From Undaria pinnatifida (Eukaryota; Sar; Phaeophyceae; Laminariales; Alariaceae), in the NCBI GenBank assembly GCA_012845835.1, contig JABAKD010000016.1, positions 5,197,919-5,261,918 of the forward strand: a DNA stretch of 64,000 nucleotides. Direction: 5' to 3'. How positions within the stretch are numbered: the first letter of the stretch is position 1; every line of letters starts with the position of its first letter. Made by a program: the position numbers and the translations under genes. This document shows, one piece after another, positions 34,493-63,158 of the stretch. The notes beneath the pieces are model-generated. The model saw only the letters and a program-made list of their open reading frames with translations, did no database searches and was not told the DNA's origin.

Positions 34493-34962
34493 GGGGAGTT
34501 GCCGTCAGCGGAGCGTACATAGTGAAACAGTGGCCGCTCATGGTCGCCGCTTGTATGACCATACATAGGGTACAGGGTGTTGGGTTCGAGCGGGTTGCCG
34601 TATGGATTCCGAGTAGAGGATTCTTCGCCCAGGGCCAGGGGTACACCGCTGTATCTAGGGGTAAAACTCTTGGGGGCCTATTCATAGTCTTGCCGAGTGC
34701 TGTATTGCGCGACAGAGGCGCCGCCCGCGATTTCATGAAGGACGCCTTCCACCCCCCAATGGACGCCATCAACGCGCTCGCGGAACTGCGCCGAAAAGCG
34801 CCAGCGACAGTAACCATCGACACGCGGGGGAGAAGAGTGGCGTACGCCACCCTATGGGACGCACGGGAAGCGTATGACGCCCCCGACGGTTGGAGAGGGC
34901 TTTGGCCTCGGGACGTTCACAGTAGTGGCCATGGATTGCAGGGGGTCTACAACGTAAACTAA
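34493..34962 (+). CDS. PIF1-family helicase C-terminal fragment (Helitron-like or related element)
   Basis: Open from a stop at 34477, or from an acceptor-like ttctgcag at 34493, to TAA at 34962. The reading AAYIVKQ-type lead-in (VSGAYIVKQWPLMVAACM) is followed by TIHRVQGVGFERVAVWIP and then GQGYTAVSRGKTLGGLFIV. These are the conserved late helicase motifs of PIF1/RecD-type enzymes, which unwind DNA 5' to 3' using ATP. The Walker A and B part is absent. A parallel open frame at 34293-34568 may hold older upstream sequence in another frame, which suggests a frameshift. About 100 residues follow the motif, ending GLQGVYNVN. It is most likely a decayed mobile element rather than a cellular PIF1 gene. 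Confidence 0.6.
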
Positions 34963-34992
34963 GTTTGGTCAAGCGAACCACGTCTGTAGCGA

Positions 34993-35160
34993 TGGACATT
35001 CCACCAGTCAAGTGTGACAAAACATTCCGCCACTCCCGACCATCGTCAAGTGACTTCTCGCGCGGTCAAATGTGATAAAACATTCCGCCACTTCCGACGA
35101 TCGCCAAGTGCCTTCTCGCGCAGCGAGTCACCAGTCATGTGTGACAAAAAACTTCTCCTC
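34993..35160. repeat. ~65-bp tandem repeat after the helicase relic
   Basis: Three units with CCAGTCAAGTGTGACAAAAC, ATTCCGCCACT(C/T)CCGAC and AAGTG(A/C)CTTCTCGCGC. They sit directly downstream of the helicase stop and could be sub-terminal repeats of the element. Confidence 0.8.
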
Positions 35161-35199
35161 TTTACACCAAAAAGCACTTGACGAAACATGTATTGTTCT

Positions 35200-35345
35200 C
35201 CATTACAATGATTGGTGTTGGTATTTTAACTTTAGGTTTTGAAGTAGATGTAACATCATATCTATTTCATGCGCGCATTTATTCATATAGTTTCCACTAT
35301 AATTGCTCTACCATATGTATGGTGGATGGTTTGCGGATGGATGGC
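35200..35345 (+). repeat. Dispersed repeat block, copy 2
   Basis: Counterpart of 30855-31015, located just after the helicase relic. Confidence 0.6.
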
Positions 35346-35817
35346 CGGGTCAGGGTTGTTGGTACGCGTAGGTAAGTTTTCTCTACCTGGGGGTGGTCTT
35401 ATTATTTTGTTTTTTTCCACCCGCCTACATTCAGCACAACCAGTGTCCCGTGCCGGTCCTAGAGGAACGAGTTATGCGGCAACAAACTGCGGGACAGAGG
35501 TGCGCGTCGCAAATGCAGTGAGGTGATTCGGCTATGCAATGAACCGCAACGAAAACGCGGACGAACAAAAAGGTGCAAGCCAGCACGTCAGACCATTCGC
35601 AAAAAAAGGGGATGAAAGAAAAAAGAAAAAAACAATAATATAAAAAAGAAGAAAAAAAAAATGGAAACAAAGAGGTATCATACGATCGGATGGTACTCGC
35701 TGAAGTTTGGGCGGATACCGCCAGTATCGTATACCATGATATTTACAACAACTATGATGTAAGCGTGTACCTGGTACCACTTTGGGTTTTGTTTGTTTTT
35801 TCCCTGGGGTATTCTTC

Positions 35818-35935
35818 CACTCCAGAGTGACTGGAACCTGTCCTGTGACCACGGACTTGATTACGCGAGTTAATGTGAGAACAACTTGATTATGCGAGTT
35901 AATGTGAGAACAACAACAACTCGTGTATCATACTC
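35818..35935 (+). mobile_element. Repeat ending in an (AAC)n tail, copy 2
   Basis: AGAGTGACTGGAACCTGTCC and GTGACCACGGACTTGATTAC, then GCGAGTTAATGTGAGAACAA. Its last 30 bp are repeated (TTGATTATGCGAGTTAATG at 35885). An inverted fragment (AGTTCGTGGTCACAGGGCAG) is at 14881. Confidence 0.6.
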
Positions 35936-36216
35936 CAGAGGGAGGAATGTACTTGTAGAATGTACTTGTAGGTTATTGTAGAGTGCGGATATTGCGTTGC
36001 CAGTACTGGCAGTATTGCGGCCGTTATTTCATCCACACAGGTGAGTACTCTTGCACTTCGAGTACTCGCAGTACTACAGTAGTTGTATACTCAAAATGCT
36101 CCCAGTATCCGGCGTCCCCAGTGGCCCAATAGCAAGCCGCGTACCAGGTACAGCAGTAGTAACTATTAGCATCGAGGTGGTAGGGTGGAATGTCATAAGG
36201 GACTCTTTTACAGATA

Positions 36217-36450
36217 AATCGACAGGCCGAACGCGCGACAGCGTGAGTTGGCGAAAAAAAAATCGATGCAAAACAACGAGCATAAAAAAAAGTGCAGAGT
36301 GGAAATGATGAATGAATCCTATGCGCGATAAAAAGTAAAGGCAAGTACGGGGGGGTGAGAAGGGAAAACACCTGCGACGGCTTTGTCCAGAAGGTCGTTG
36401 AGGGTAAAAACCGCTGACGAATTGAGCTTTGAGCTGGAGAGCAAAAGTGA
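36217..36450 (+). mobile_element. SINE core fragment (type 1), degenerate
   Basis: Contains GCGTGAGTTGGCGAAA, CCTATGCGCGATAAAAAGTA, AAGTACGGGGGGGTGAGAAG and CACCTGCGACGGCTTTGTCC, matching the type-1 core and tail. A-rich insertions occur within the core. The head is not recognisable. Confidence 0.6.
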
Positions 36451-36719
36451 CCGAAAAAAAAATCGGAGTGTGAACGTGTGTCCTTCACATTAAACTGATA
36501 TTTCCACCCCTCTACATCCAGCACAACCAGTGTCCGTGCCGACGCCTCCTGTGAAGTACCAGAGGTATACTGTGAGCACCTGCTGCAGGCTGTGAAAAAG
36601 TCAAGTATCACAGCAGTGTTCACGGCCAGCACCCTCGCGATTACAAACCCACCAACACCAAACACCCAACGGCAGACGTATCGATCTGATACAGCAGTGT
36701 GTAGTACAAGAATCCTTCC

Positions 36720-38242
36720 CTTGGGCCGACAAATCTTCAATGATAATTTCGCATTCGAGGTCCCGCGTTAATGCGGGGCCTTAACAAATGACAATACACG
36801 CACTAAAGTGGGACCTCGCACCATCCCGGGATACTTCGGTGCTCCGTAGGCACATGGACGAGGTCGTGACATGCGATTTTAACCGCACTGAACTGAATAC
36901 GCGCACTAAACCACACCGCACTACATGGGACCACAACAGAAAATAGCGGAGCAAAAAAAAAAAAACAGAATTACTTGTTGTTTCGTTTCCACAGCAGCAG
37001 CAGAGAAAAATTGAGCCCTGGAGACTCATCCCGTCATCAAGACCAGACCACAGAGCAGCAGCGGCGTCGCGTCATCGCGACCCAGCCCGGCCGGCCCTCT
37101 GCTCCCGACACGTCCATACGGACCGGGCCCGACGGGTGGCGGGGGAGGGACCTACCCCTAGCCTCGCGGCCAAGCAGACGAGGCAACTGCTGCCTCCGGG
37201 CTCGCGGTGAAGCTGCATCAGCATGCACGCCACATTTTTTTTTCCAGCAGTGCTGTATTCCGAACGTGACAATTTATCTGTGGCTTCTGTTTTTCTTTAT
37301 GGTTAACACGGCAGGAACCAGCATGGGGTGTGTGATGGAAGGGTGCGAGTCTATGACACCAAACTGCCCATTAGATGGGCAATGGCGCGACCCCTAGTCA
37401 CGCGACCCTTAGTCATGCGTGCTACCGGACTCGAAGCACGCAACCAGACACCAGAGCCCTCTGAAATGAATTCGCACAACAGGCGGCTGGTCTACATTCT
37501 GAAAACTTGCTGCGGAGTTATAAAACTCATAATTTCTAATTTCCAGCTTCACTCGAACTCCGACCGATAGACAGCTCACCGTCGTCCGTCGATGATTGGG
37601 AAGCTGTAGCAGAGAGAAGGCACCCCCTCGCGTGCGTGCTTGACGTGCCGGTAGGACCTTGCTTCCACCCGAAGGGCGTCACCACCACCCTCGGGTAGGC
37701 AGCAGTGCCGTTTTCACACGCTCTGGTTTTGAGCTGTCGTAACGTGATTGCAAGAGAGAGCGGTGCGACGGTGCGACACGTTCGGCGAGCAGGATACTGA
37801 TTGATGTCCTTGAAACCAAAGCTCAACCCGGTCTAGCTGCACGCTTGCACGCCCAGGGATCGAACGGCGGCGGCGGTGGTGCACGCGCCGACGCGAACGA
37901 AAGGAGGTACTAGCGAGCGCGGAGCAGATCTTGCCTGGCAGGGTTTGTCCTCCACCTCGTCGTGTCTTCGGGAGGACAGAAACGTTGTGATGGAAGGCTT
38001 TTCTTGAAAGGGGATTGGGAAATGACATATGTAACCGTCACTTGTAGACGAGGTATCATGTGTTGGTCTGTTCGACAAGCCTGTTTATTTGTTGCATGGC
38101 GCGAGGCGGTGGGTCTGTCACATACCAGGTAGCGCCGTACAACACGAACACCGTGCCGGCAAAAAAGTTGGGGAAGCTACACGCTTACTCATCAACGGCC
38201 TCCCTCGTTTTCACCCTTGTTTTTGTCGCGCTCTGAGTCACA
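36720..38242. other. Intergenic stretch upstream of the DOMON gene
   Basis: No exon supported. Short open frames on both strands (for example 36975-37397 plus and 37714-38028 minus) show no domain. TACCAGGTA occurs at 38116. The promoter of the DOMON gene should lie near the right end, but no TATA-like box can be assigned with confidence. Confidence 0.5.
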
Positions 38243-38371
38243 ATGTCGTCGAGAATGACACCATCGGTGGTCGTGTTCCTTGGTGCCCTTGTGGTGGTCG
38301 CACGGTCGCAGCAAAGTGATGTCGAAGTGACGAAGTGCGCCACGAGCTCCCTCGACGGCTTCGACTACAAG
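38243..38371 (+). CDS. DOMON gene exon 1: signal peptide
   Basis: ATG at 38243. The hydrophobic core VVVFLGALVVVARS is followed by QQSDVEVTKCATSSLDGFDYK, with the donor AAG/gtatgt. The first in-frame Met gives the complete signal peptide, so this start is preferred over the Met at codon 5. Confidence 0.85.
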
Positions 38372-40870
38372 GTATGTGTGGGAAATAAACCGTTTAGATT
38401 TAGGTTGTCATCGTAGTACTTGTCATATTAGACACGCAGGTTTCGGGCAAGTATGTGCTCCTGCGGGAGGCAGTGATGGGGAGTACCTGGTACAACTTCT
38501 CAAACGCGCTCCTGCTGTATTTTTACTGCTTCTTCTGCGCTGCTGCCTGCTTATTTCTGCTGTTTACTATACACTAGACTATGCTGTTTCATGGCTCTTT
38601 ATGGCTCGATTCAAAGGCGCATACAAACAGTATGAGATAATACACCATCGTCCAACGTACAAGTACCCGCCCCCCCGCCATTCGCCATCAAACATGCCAC
38701 AGGCGGAGCCGGAATCGGGGTTCGCCCTACACTGGAACCTATCTCCAGACCTCGAGGAGGTCTCCTTCAAGGTACAAGTAACGTTTTCGGTCGTGTGTGT
38801 GCGCCGTGCTATTATTACTGCGTATATACCTGGTAATGGAACAAACCACAGATTTATCATGCGCGAGGTCGTATGAAATTTAAGTTATTATTAATATTAT
38901 TATCAGTCTAATTGTTTTTTTCGTATGTCGACCGGTCACTTTCAACTGACTCAGGTCATGTTTGGTCATCATGACGTTTCCCCTCGCGTCGACGATCAAC
39001 ATTCCGCGCCACAAGCAAGCTTGGTGCGACACTGTTGCTTGCAGATATTGCAAGTACCGTGACTAAACAGCGAACATATCGGCCTTTCTCATGCTCGTAC
39101 GTAGAGCTTTTTGAATGCTACCACCAGTTCTCCTCGGAGACTCGCGCACAACATGCGAATTCCAACGTGAACGCCACTACATCGACGGCATATTCCCCAC
39201 AAAGTTAGGGGAAAGACTTGTTTTTGCCCGGTGCATGCGACACGTTGCACCCTGTGACCATCTGGAATGTCGTACAAGTATGGTGTCTTGGCATGTATTT
39301 ACATGTGTTGTATGGGTAACTCCGAGATATCATTAGAAAAAATGAAAAAATACACTTCAGCTGTGAGAGCGACCAAAATGGTCTTGACCAAAACTCAGCT
39401 TTGCAAGCTGCGTGCGATACTTCGATCGTGCGTGTTACGGGGTGTGTACACCCTCGTCAAGGATACCTATTATATCGTACCATACTTCAACTATCGTTCC
39501 AACCCATGACCTCTCGTACGTACACACGTGTAAAGTGTCTCTGGTGCATATTATTTTAGTGTAAACGCTGCATCTGTATCGCCGTACTTACACAAGCAGG
39601 TGATGATCGACGCTAGGATTCCGGGATGGATGTCAGTCGGCTTTTCGTCGGACGGTGATATGATAGGTGCGGACGCCGTCGTAGGTTTCCCCGGCCAAGA
39701 AGAGGTTCTCGAGTACGAACTCGGCTCAAAGGTGCGTGGCGGGTTTAGTTTCCTTTCGATTACCAAGCGCGGTTGTTGTGGAGATATCATAACGCTTATC
39801 CTGGGCTAGAAAAAATATCGACGGTTTACCCACGGGTAGCTCAGTGAATATTACTTACGCCTTTACAAAAGTACAAGCTATTGAGGTACCTGGGTAGAAG
39901 GTCAACCATGAACAATTGTGAAACCCTCAACGCAAATCCTTGTAACTGCTATCAGAGAGGACGTACTTTTCAGCAATCGAAATGCTGAGCAAAAGGTCCC
40001 CCCGAAGCTCATCGAGTCCGGCTGCCCCGCTTGCATGGGTTGATAGCCTAGCGTTCGTGGTTAAACGTTATGAATGCGCACGTTGTGTGCATCATGCAAT
40101 GTGGAGGCCGCCTTACCCATACTGCTGTAATATAAACGCTGAGAGGACCATGGCACCCTGTTAAAGACAAAACTCACAACCAATACCAATCAACACATGC
40201 CATTCCCCCCCTCACGCATGCGATCCTTCCCCCTCCCCCCCCCCCATCCCACTTCGTTCCACAACTGATCAAAAAGTCGTCCATCATCCAACCGCCAACG
40301 TCACTGATCGAGCCATCCATCCGGGAATTCGCCAACCAAGAGATCACGTTCGCCGAAGTAGAGAGATCGGCGACAACCACCTCCCTAGCCTTCACACGGC
40401 CGACCACCCCCACTACCGCGGGGAAGCTGCCCCTCCTAACCGGCGGCGACGACTCGGTCATCCTCATCTGGGCGTTCGGACAAGAGGAAACTTTCGGGTA
40501 CCATTCTGATGGGCGGGGCGCCTTCACCGTCGACCTCTTGTGCGCCGACGCTATAGCTTCTTCTGATTCTACCGTATCTTCTTCGTCTACTACAGGAGTT
40601 GACGTGCCTACCGTCGGAACAGAAGTGCCCGCGGCTGGATCTCAGGCACCCACCGCATCTCCGGAGAACTTACTGTTTTCGGTTAGCCCTACCGTAACCG
40701 CCCCCGTTTCTACCATAAACGACTTTTTCCAGGGTGTACCGTTGGAGGCCGACGGAGCGTCTCGTCTGCTGCAAGGGGGTGTGTTCGGGCTCGGGGGAGG
40801 AGGTGGCGCCGGTATTGGACTCGCTGCAGTCGTGTTTGGGCTGTCTGTTGCTTGGCTCGTCGTGGTCTAG
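38243..40870 (+). CDS. DOMON-domain surface protein, four exons, complete (307 aa)
   Basis: Exons 38243-38371, 38703-38771, 39600-39731 and 40277-40870 (all phase 0) encode a 307-residue protein. An N-terminal signal peptide (MSSRMTPSVVVFLGALVVVA) is followed by the DOMON beta-sandwich. Its strands read FALHWNLSPDLEEVSFK, then ARIPGWMSVGFSSDGDMIGA, AFTRPTT, SVILIWAFG and FGYHSDGRGAFTVDL. The Met of GDMIGA and the His of GYHSDGRG sit where heme-binding DOMON domains place their axial ligands, so b-type heme binding is a reasonable inference. Ser/Thr/Pro-rich residues then lead to a Gly stretch and a hydrophobic C-terminus (GLAAVVFGLSVAWLVVV), a transmembrane or GPI-anchor signal. It is probably an extracellular redox or adhesion protein. 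No cytochrome b561 domain follows. The last exon's acceptor (aaaaag) is the weakest junction. Confidence 0.86.
38703..38771 (+). CDS. DOMON gene exon 2
   Basis: 23 codons after gccacag: AEPESGFALHWNLSPDLEEV, then SFK at AAG/gtacaa. It contains the first DOMON strands (the LHW motif). Confidence 0.85.
39345..39465 (+). repeat. Family R head fragment
   Basis: Shares CAGCTGTGAGA, CTTTGCAAGCTGCGTGCGAT and CTTCGATCGTGCGTGTTACG with the heads of the longer copies, but diverged. It lies in the second intron of the DOMON gene. Confidence 0.7.
39600..39731 (+). CDS. DOMON gene exon 3
   Basis: 44 codons after caagcag: VMIDARIPGWMSVGFSSDGD, then MIGADAVVGFPG to ELGSK at AAG/gtgcgt. It holds the DOMON GW-VGFS core and the presumed heme-ligand Met. 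Confidence 0.9.
40277..40870 (+). CDS. DOMON gene exon 4: end of DOMON, linker, C-terminal anchor
   Basis: 198 codons including TAG. The acceptor is proposed at aaaaag 40276, after a long C-rich tract (40207-40247). It reads SSIIQPPTSLIEPSIREFAN through LIWAFG and YHSDGRGAFTVDL, a Ser/Thr/Pro-rich linker and the hydrophobic tail. The terminal ~69 bp recur downstream. Confidence 0.82.
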   Translation, partial: SSIIQPPTSLIEPSIREFANQEITFAEVERSATTTSLAFTRPTTPTTAGKLPLLTGGDDSVILIWAFGQEETFGYHSDGRGAFTVDLLCADAIASSDSTVSSSSTTGVDVPTVGTEVPAAGSQAPTASPENLLFSVSPTVTAPVSTINDFFQGVPLEADGASRLLQGGVFGLGGGGGAGIGLAAVVFGLSVAWLVVV

Positions 40871-41097
40871 GGCGCAAGCATTAGCCTCGCTGTGGGGGTG
40901 TTGAATGTTGCTTGTCTGGTCGTGGTCTAAATGGGGTAAGGTCGGGGCGACTGCTGGGTCTGTTGCTCGGCTGCTCGTGGTTTAGATGCGACGAGTGTGG
41001 GGCAGCTGCTGTGCTGATGTTTACGTCGGGTGGCTCCAGCATTAGGCTCGCCGTAGTGGTGTGTGGGCTGTCTGTGGCTTGGGTGATCGCGGTCTAG
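40802..41097 (+). repeat. Tandem copies of the DOMON gene's C-terminal segment
   Basis: The segment encoding the hydrophobic tail (40802-40870) recurs as 40871-40929, partly as 40938-40985, and as 41029-41097. Each copy ends GTGGT(C/T)TA(G/A) or GCGGTCTAG. The last copy still reads LAVVVCGLSVAWVIAV before its stop. The copies lie in what would be the 3' UTR. Confidence 0.85.
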
Positions 41098-41101
41098 GGG
41101 G

Positions 41102-41107
41102 AATAAA
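41102..41107 (+). promoter_or_regulatory. Possible polyadenylation signal of the DOMON gene
   Basis: AATAAA lies 232 bp after the stop, just past the last tail repeat. Whether this lineage uses the canonical hexamer is not known from the window. Confidence 0.35.
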
Positions 41108-41109
41108 GG

Positions 41110-44100
41110 CGGGGCGGGGCGGGCCGACTGCTGTCGTGAAAAGTTCATACTTTTGGAATTTTGGGTGGTGGTGGACAACAACAAGGTATATGCTGGGGAT
41201 TAAACGCTTGCGTATATCTGCGCGTATCACAGGCCTCGAAATCGGGGGGTGGGGGTGGCGTCATTTTCGATTTTCATGGTCCTTGCAAGACGTGAGGACT
41301 GCATGTTTTGGTGCAAGGGCGTAGATTAGTGTTTCGATGAGGCGTCGTCATCAACTGGTGTTGTCGTTAACGACAAAAGCAGGGAGTGTAGGGGCATGCA
41401 GGGTGTACCAGGTGAAATGGTGTGCTCGTCAGGTCTACGTCAACAAGAAGACATCATTTGTACGATTAAGACTTGAATGTTGGAGGTACCCTTCATCCTC
41501 CTCCTTCGGGCTTCTCCTACCAGAGCCAGCTGTAGCAAAAGTGAACGACGCCAGCACATCCACAGCCCGAAAAAAAAAGTCGCACATGAGCATGGATACG
41601 TCGCAAAAAAAAAGGAGTACGAGTCGTTCTACGGTAGCCCCTCCAACTTTTCTTCAACACCATCGCCGGTTTAAAAACCAGCTCCCGGTCGCACTTCCTG
41701 AAATACGGTGCCCCTTGCCACCTAGACGCCGTTGTTCGATAGTCCTTTGCAAGCAAGAAAAAAAATGGAGACTTTTTGTTCAACAGAACCCTTCCTTGTG
41801 TCTAGCAGCCACGATTGATGATGAAACATTCGTAAAAGAAAATCGCTGGTTTTGGGGGGGGCTATCGTAGAATCAGTCGTACATAGTGTATCAACTGTCC
41901 GTATTTCATCAGGTAATCGCACACCGCAATTGTCTCCTGTTCCTTGAATTTCGTACCCTTGTCTAAACATAGACACGCACATCACGACGGCACACAGGTA
42001 TACCGCGAGGTTTGTACGCGCTTGTATCATGGCTGCACACGTGCATGCCCGCTTACGACCATTTTGAGGGGCGCTTGCACATCGATCAGCCGTGATATTT
42101 CTATCGCGAGCTAGTGTCGCGGCTACATACGCATGCTGGATTACCAATAGATTCTAGGCGCCTACCCGCCATCAGCCGAAACATCAAAGCTCCTCGACAC
42201 CGCCCGCAACACTAAACCTGTCGCGTTCGACGTTTTTTGCTCGAAATAGTGGCGTTTTAGACCGAGCGCGTTTCGGGGGGATAAGGCGACTAGAATAACT
42301 GCCGTTATCACGGCAGAGGCGGCGATAGTGGCACTCCAAGTGGACTTGTAGCTCTGTAGTTGCCCAGAGTTAGTTGCTACGATTTTCTGGATCTTTTCTC
42401 GTCGAAATGTTTGGGATGTTGTTTTTGGAGTCTCCGGTTGCAGTGTGCAAAGGTCATTACTACGTTTTTCTGGACCTCGTGCCGTCGAGTTTCCGGGACA
42501 GCATGTTTTTTGGAGCGTCCTGTACTTTTGGTAGGCCGAGAAGAAAGAAAAGTGTTCAGAAAAAAAATAAGAAGGATTTTCGTGTTGCTGGAAAAAAAAA
42601 AGGAAGAAAACTGATTTTTCAAGCCAAGAACGAAAACGGCGAGCAGAAAACAAAACGATGCATTTAATTTGCATGCAGCGTTGGGAGAAACGTCCGACAA
42701 CGCGAAAACCTTGAAGGCCTGTCGCAGAGCTCCTCCCTTGGTGTGTCTAGAGGGACGACCAACGGATGATAGCAGCCATCGCGTCAATCATATCGCGGCA
42801 TATGTAGGTCTATTTCCGCAAAAAGTCACGATGGAGCTTGGGTGGGTCCATTCCCCCAACAATTCACGATGGGCTGTTGATGCCTACTGCTGATCCACCA
42901 TTAGCACCCGGCGGTATACACATCCGCATCCTCTTCCCTTCCCGCCCCCTCCTCTCCCCCCTACCTCGCCGCATGTTAGTAGTGGGTGATACTGCACCCG
43001 TGGGCAAAAAGCACACATATTTGCAACAGATTTACAATGTTGCTACGTCGGGGACATCTGTTGTTGGTTTGCTTCGTGACAAGTAGTCGCGATGAAGGAG
43101 AACCCATCCCAAGCGTTTGCTGGCATGCACGCGCGCACCCGCGTGCGACAACACATGGTTTTGCTGTTTTCGAGTAGGAAAAATGGCTCGGAGAAAGAGC
43201 GATTCGAGCTGTGCAAACACGGCGAAAACTGCGGCTTATCTTTTTTTTTTCTTCGTTTTTCGTAAACGACACACGACACGCTAGAGCTGTTTACGGCTGC
43301 TGCTCTTTCGGCAGGCTCTAGAAGTGGAGAGCCTAAGGTTTGTTTTGTTCTGGGAGGCGAGCCAGCATCAATGTATAGTAGCAGCAGCCCCACAAGTGTT
43401 TAAACGCGTGACATTGGAGGCAGTGACGGGGGCGGGGGTTCCTTGATGCTGTTGGATGTTTAGGCCGGGGAAAGTTTTGGTCAACAGACGGCACCGTATT
43501 GTCGATTCAGCCAACTAAAGGGTCGTCGGTGAGCCGAATCGCAACTTACACGGGGGGGGGGAGTTGTGATGAGAAATTGTGTCGAGAGGCAACGCTTTTA
43601 CCCCTTGACAGACAATAAGTCTGCCTCAATTCGCCTTGACGGATGCCGCCGAATTCCTTCGCGTTAGTGTTGCGTACTCGGCCGTACAACCTCGGCGACG
43701 GTCATTTCTCTTGATACATTTGGTGCCGAGGGTTCGTGGTGGTGGTTACCTGCGCCTCCTTGAAGGAAAAACCGATGTACTACACGATCCGAGTGACTGT
43801 CGGATAACGTAATGGCTGATCGGGAAAATGTGGTTGTTGCCAGGACGTTTCCTAATTCGTTACTGACAACCCACCCTAGGGCTACCTAATACGATTCGAT
43901 CCGATCGGACCTGTGGCGTCGGGAGCCATCCTCTGGGGCATCCTCAGGCTTACTACTGAAATATAGGCGTGCATGTTCTTACTCAGGGTGACCGACGCCA
44001 CAGAGTGCACAGCGTATCGTTCGTGCCCTCTTACTATATAGGGACGACCGTCCACTGCCAAGGCGGCGGCTGGAAATGCCGAGGTGGCGGCTGTGGGTGG

Positions 44101-45443
44101 GCAGTGGTCTGTACGTTTCGTTATTTTAGCTTCTGAGGTATCGGTAAACTTGGCATGTGGTTAGCCCTTGAATGGAGTTTTTGCTTTTTTCGACATTTCG
44201 GCCTTTATGTCATTTGACAGGTTGGGGGGGGAGATCGCGTGCCCGTGCTGCCCTTGCTCTGTAGTTGTTTCTACCTTTGACAAGATTTCCCTGCCTGCCT
44301 GCTTGAGCCCCTTGCATTTTTTTCACTTTTTCTACCCCGGTAAGGCCAGCAAAACCGTGCAGAGCTATCAGTCACGATGATTTTCTCTGCTGACCCTGCG
44401 TAAGTCCGTCGCCGAGTGTAGAGCAAGCGATCGCTTGTCGATCGTATGTTCTTGGCAAAAAGAAGCGTGGCACTGGGATGCCTCGTAAACGATAGAGCGC
44501 GCCACCGCGGTGCATCGTAGTACCGATATGCTTCGTGCACGGTAGAAAGTGCCACGGGGGTGAAACGTCATCGTCCGCCGGGATACTTCTCCCACTGCAC
44601 GGGACACCTTTCCACTCGTCGGACATATCAGATTCCTATCAATGATCTATATGATATATGCCTCACACTCGTCGGACAGATCAGGTTCCTATCAATGATC
44701 TAAATGATCTATGCCTTACAGGGCAGGTAGATCAGATTCCTATCAATGATGTATATGATCTATGCCTTACACTCGTCGGACAGATCAGATTCCTATCAAT
44801 GATCTATATGATCTATCTTGCAGGGAAGACATATCCTTTGGTCGATATGATCTGCATAGCCTACAGATCATGTTGCCGGGTGAGAGCCGAACGATCTGAA
44901 TGTTCCAGCACTTTTTTCTTGGGCTGCATCTACACTTGAGCCTGTGGACAGAGCGTGTCATAACGACAGGAATATACTCTAGATGATCTAGAACGTGATC
45001 TGCCCGACGTGTGCACTCTTCGCGCAGGTGCACTGCCGCCGCATGTACAAGCATTAGCTGCAAACCTCTTCTGTGGGAAAACTTCTTGAGATTAGGGTGG
45101 ACTTTTTTTTGCAGTGGGGTGAATGGGTGAATGGGTTGCGTTGAAGCGGCAGACTGCACCAAGCGTTTGCGGTACGGAGGACGCTCATACTTCCGTTATA
45201 TTCCCGGTCTCGCGAAATGTCTTTCGCCAACACACGGCCGCCACCACAACCCCCTCCCAACTCCAAACATGCCTCCATGCTACCGCCATCCTCTGCCACG
45301 CATGTCTCGTATTCTCTGCTCTGGCGCTTCTACTGTACCATCCTCTGCCATTCAATCCCGTTTCCGCTCCGTACCTCTCTATCTATTCGGGGCTCTCTAG
45401 AGCTCTAGCTCACGCATTCTAATCCCGATTTAACCCGCCGTAG
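41110..45443. other. Intergenic stretch between the DOMON and phosphodiesterase genes
   Basis: The two genes converge here. A 177-codon open frame at 41337-41870 (plus) has no recognisable domain. Other open frames in 42.3-43.4 kb overlap on both strands and look like chance. A GATC-rich tandem repeat is at 44628-44830. No RNA gene is seen. Confidence 0.5.
44628..44830. repeat. ~45-60-bp tandem repeat rich in GATC/GATCTA
   Basis: AGATTCCTATCAATGATCTA and TATGATCTATGCCT(T/C)ACA recur at 44630, 44686, 44728 and 44783. A second GATC-rich patch without clear periodicity is at 47335-47610. Confidence 0.82.

Positions 45444-63158
<17,715 letters not shown>

Noticed and set aside
41337-41870. 177-codon plus-strand gene
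   Set aside because: No domain, Lys-rich A-runs, no splice support, and a comparable overlapping frame on the other strand. Left as unassigned.
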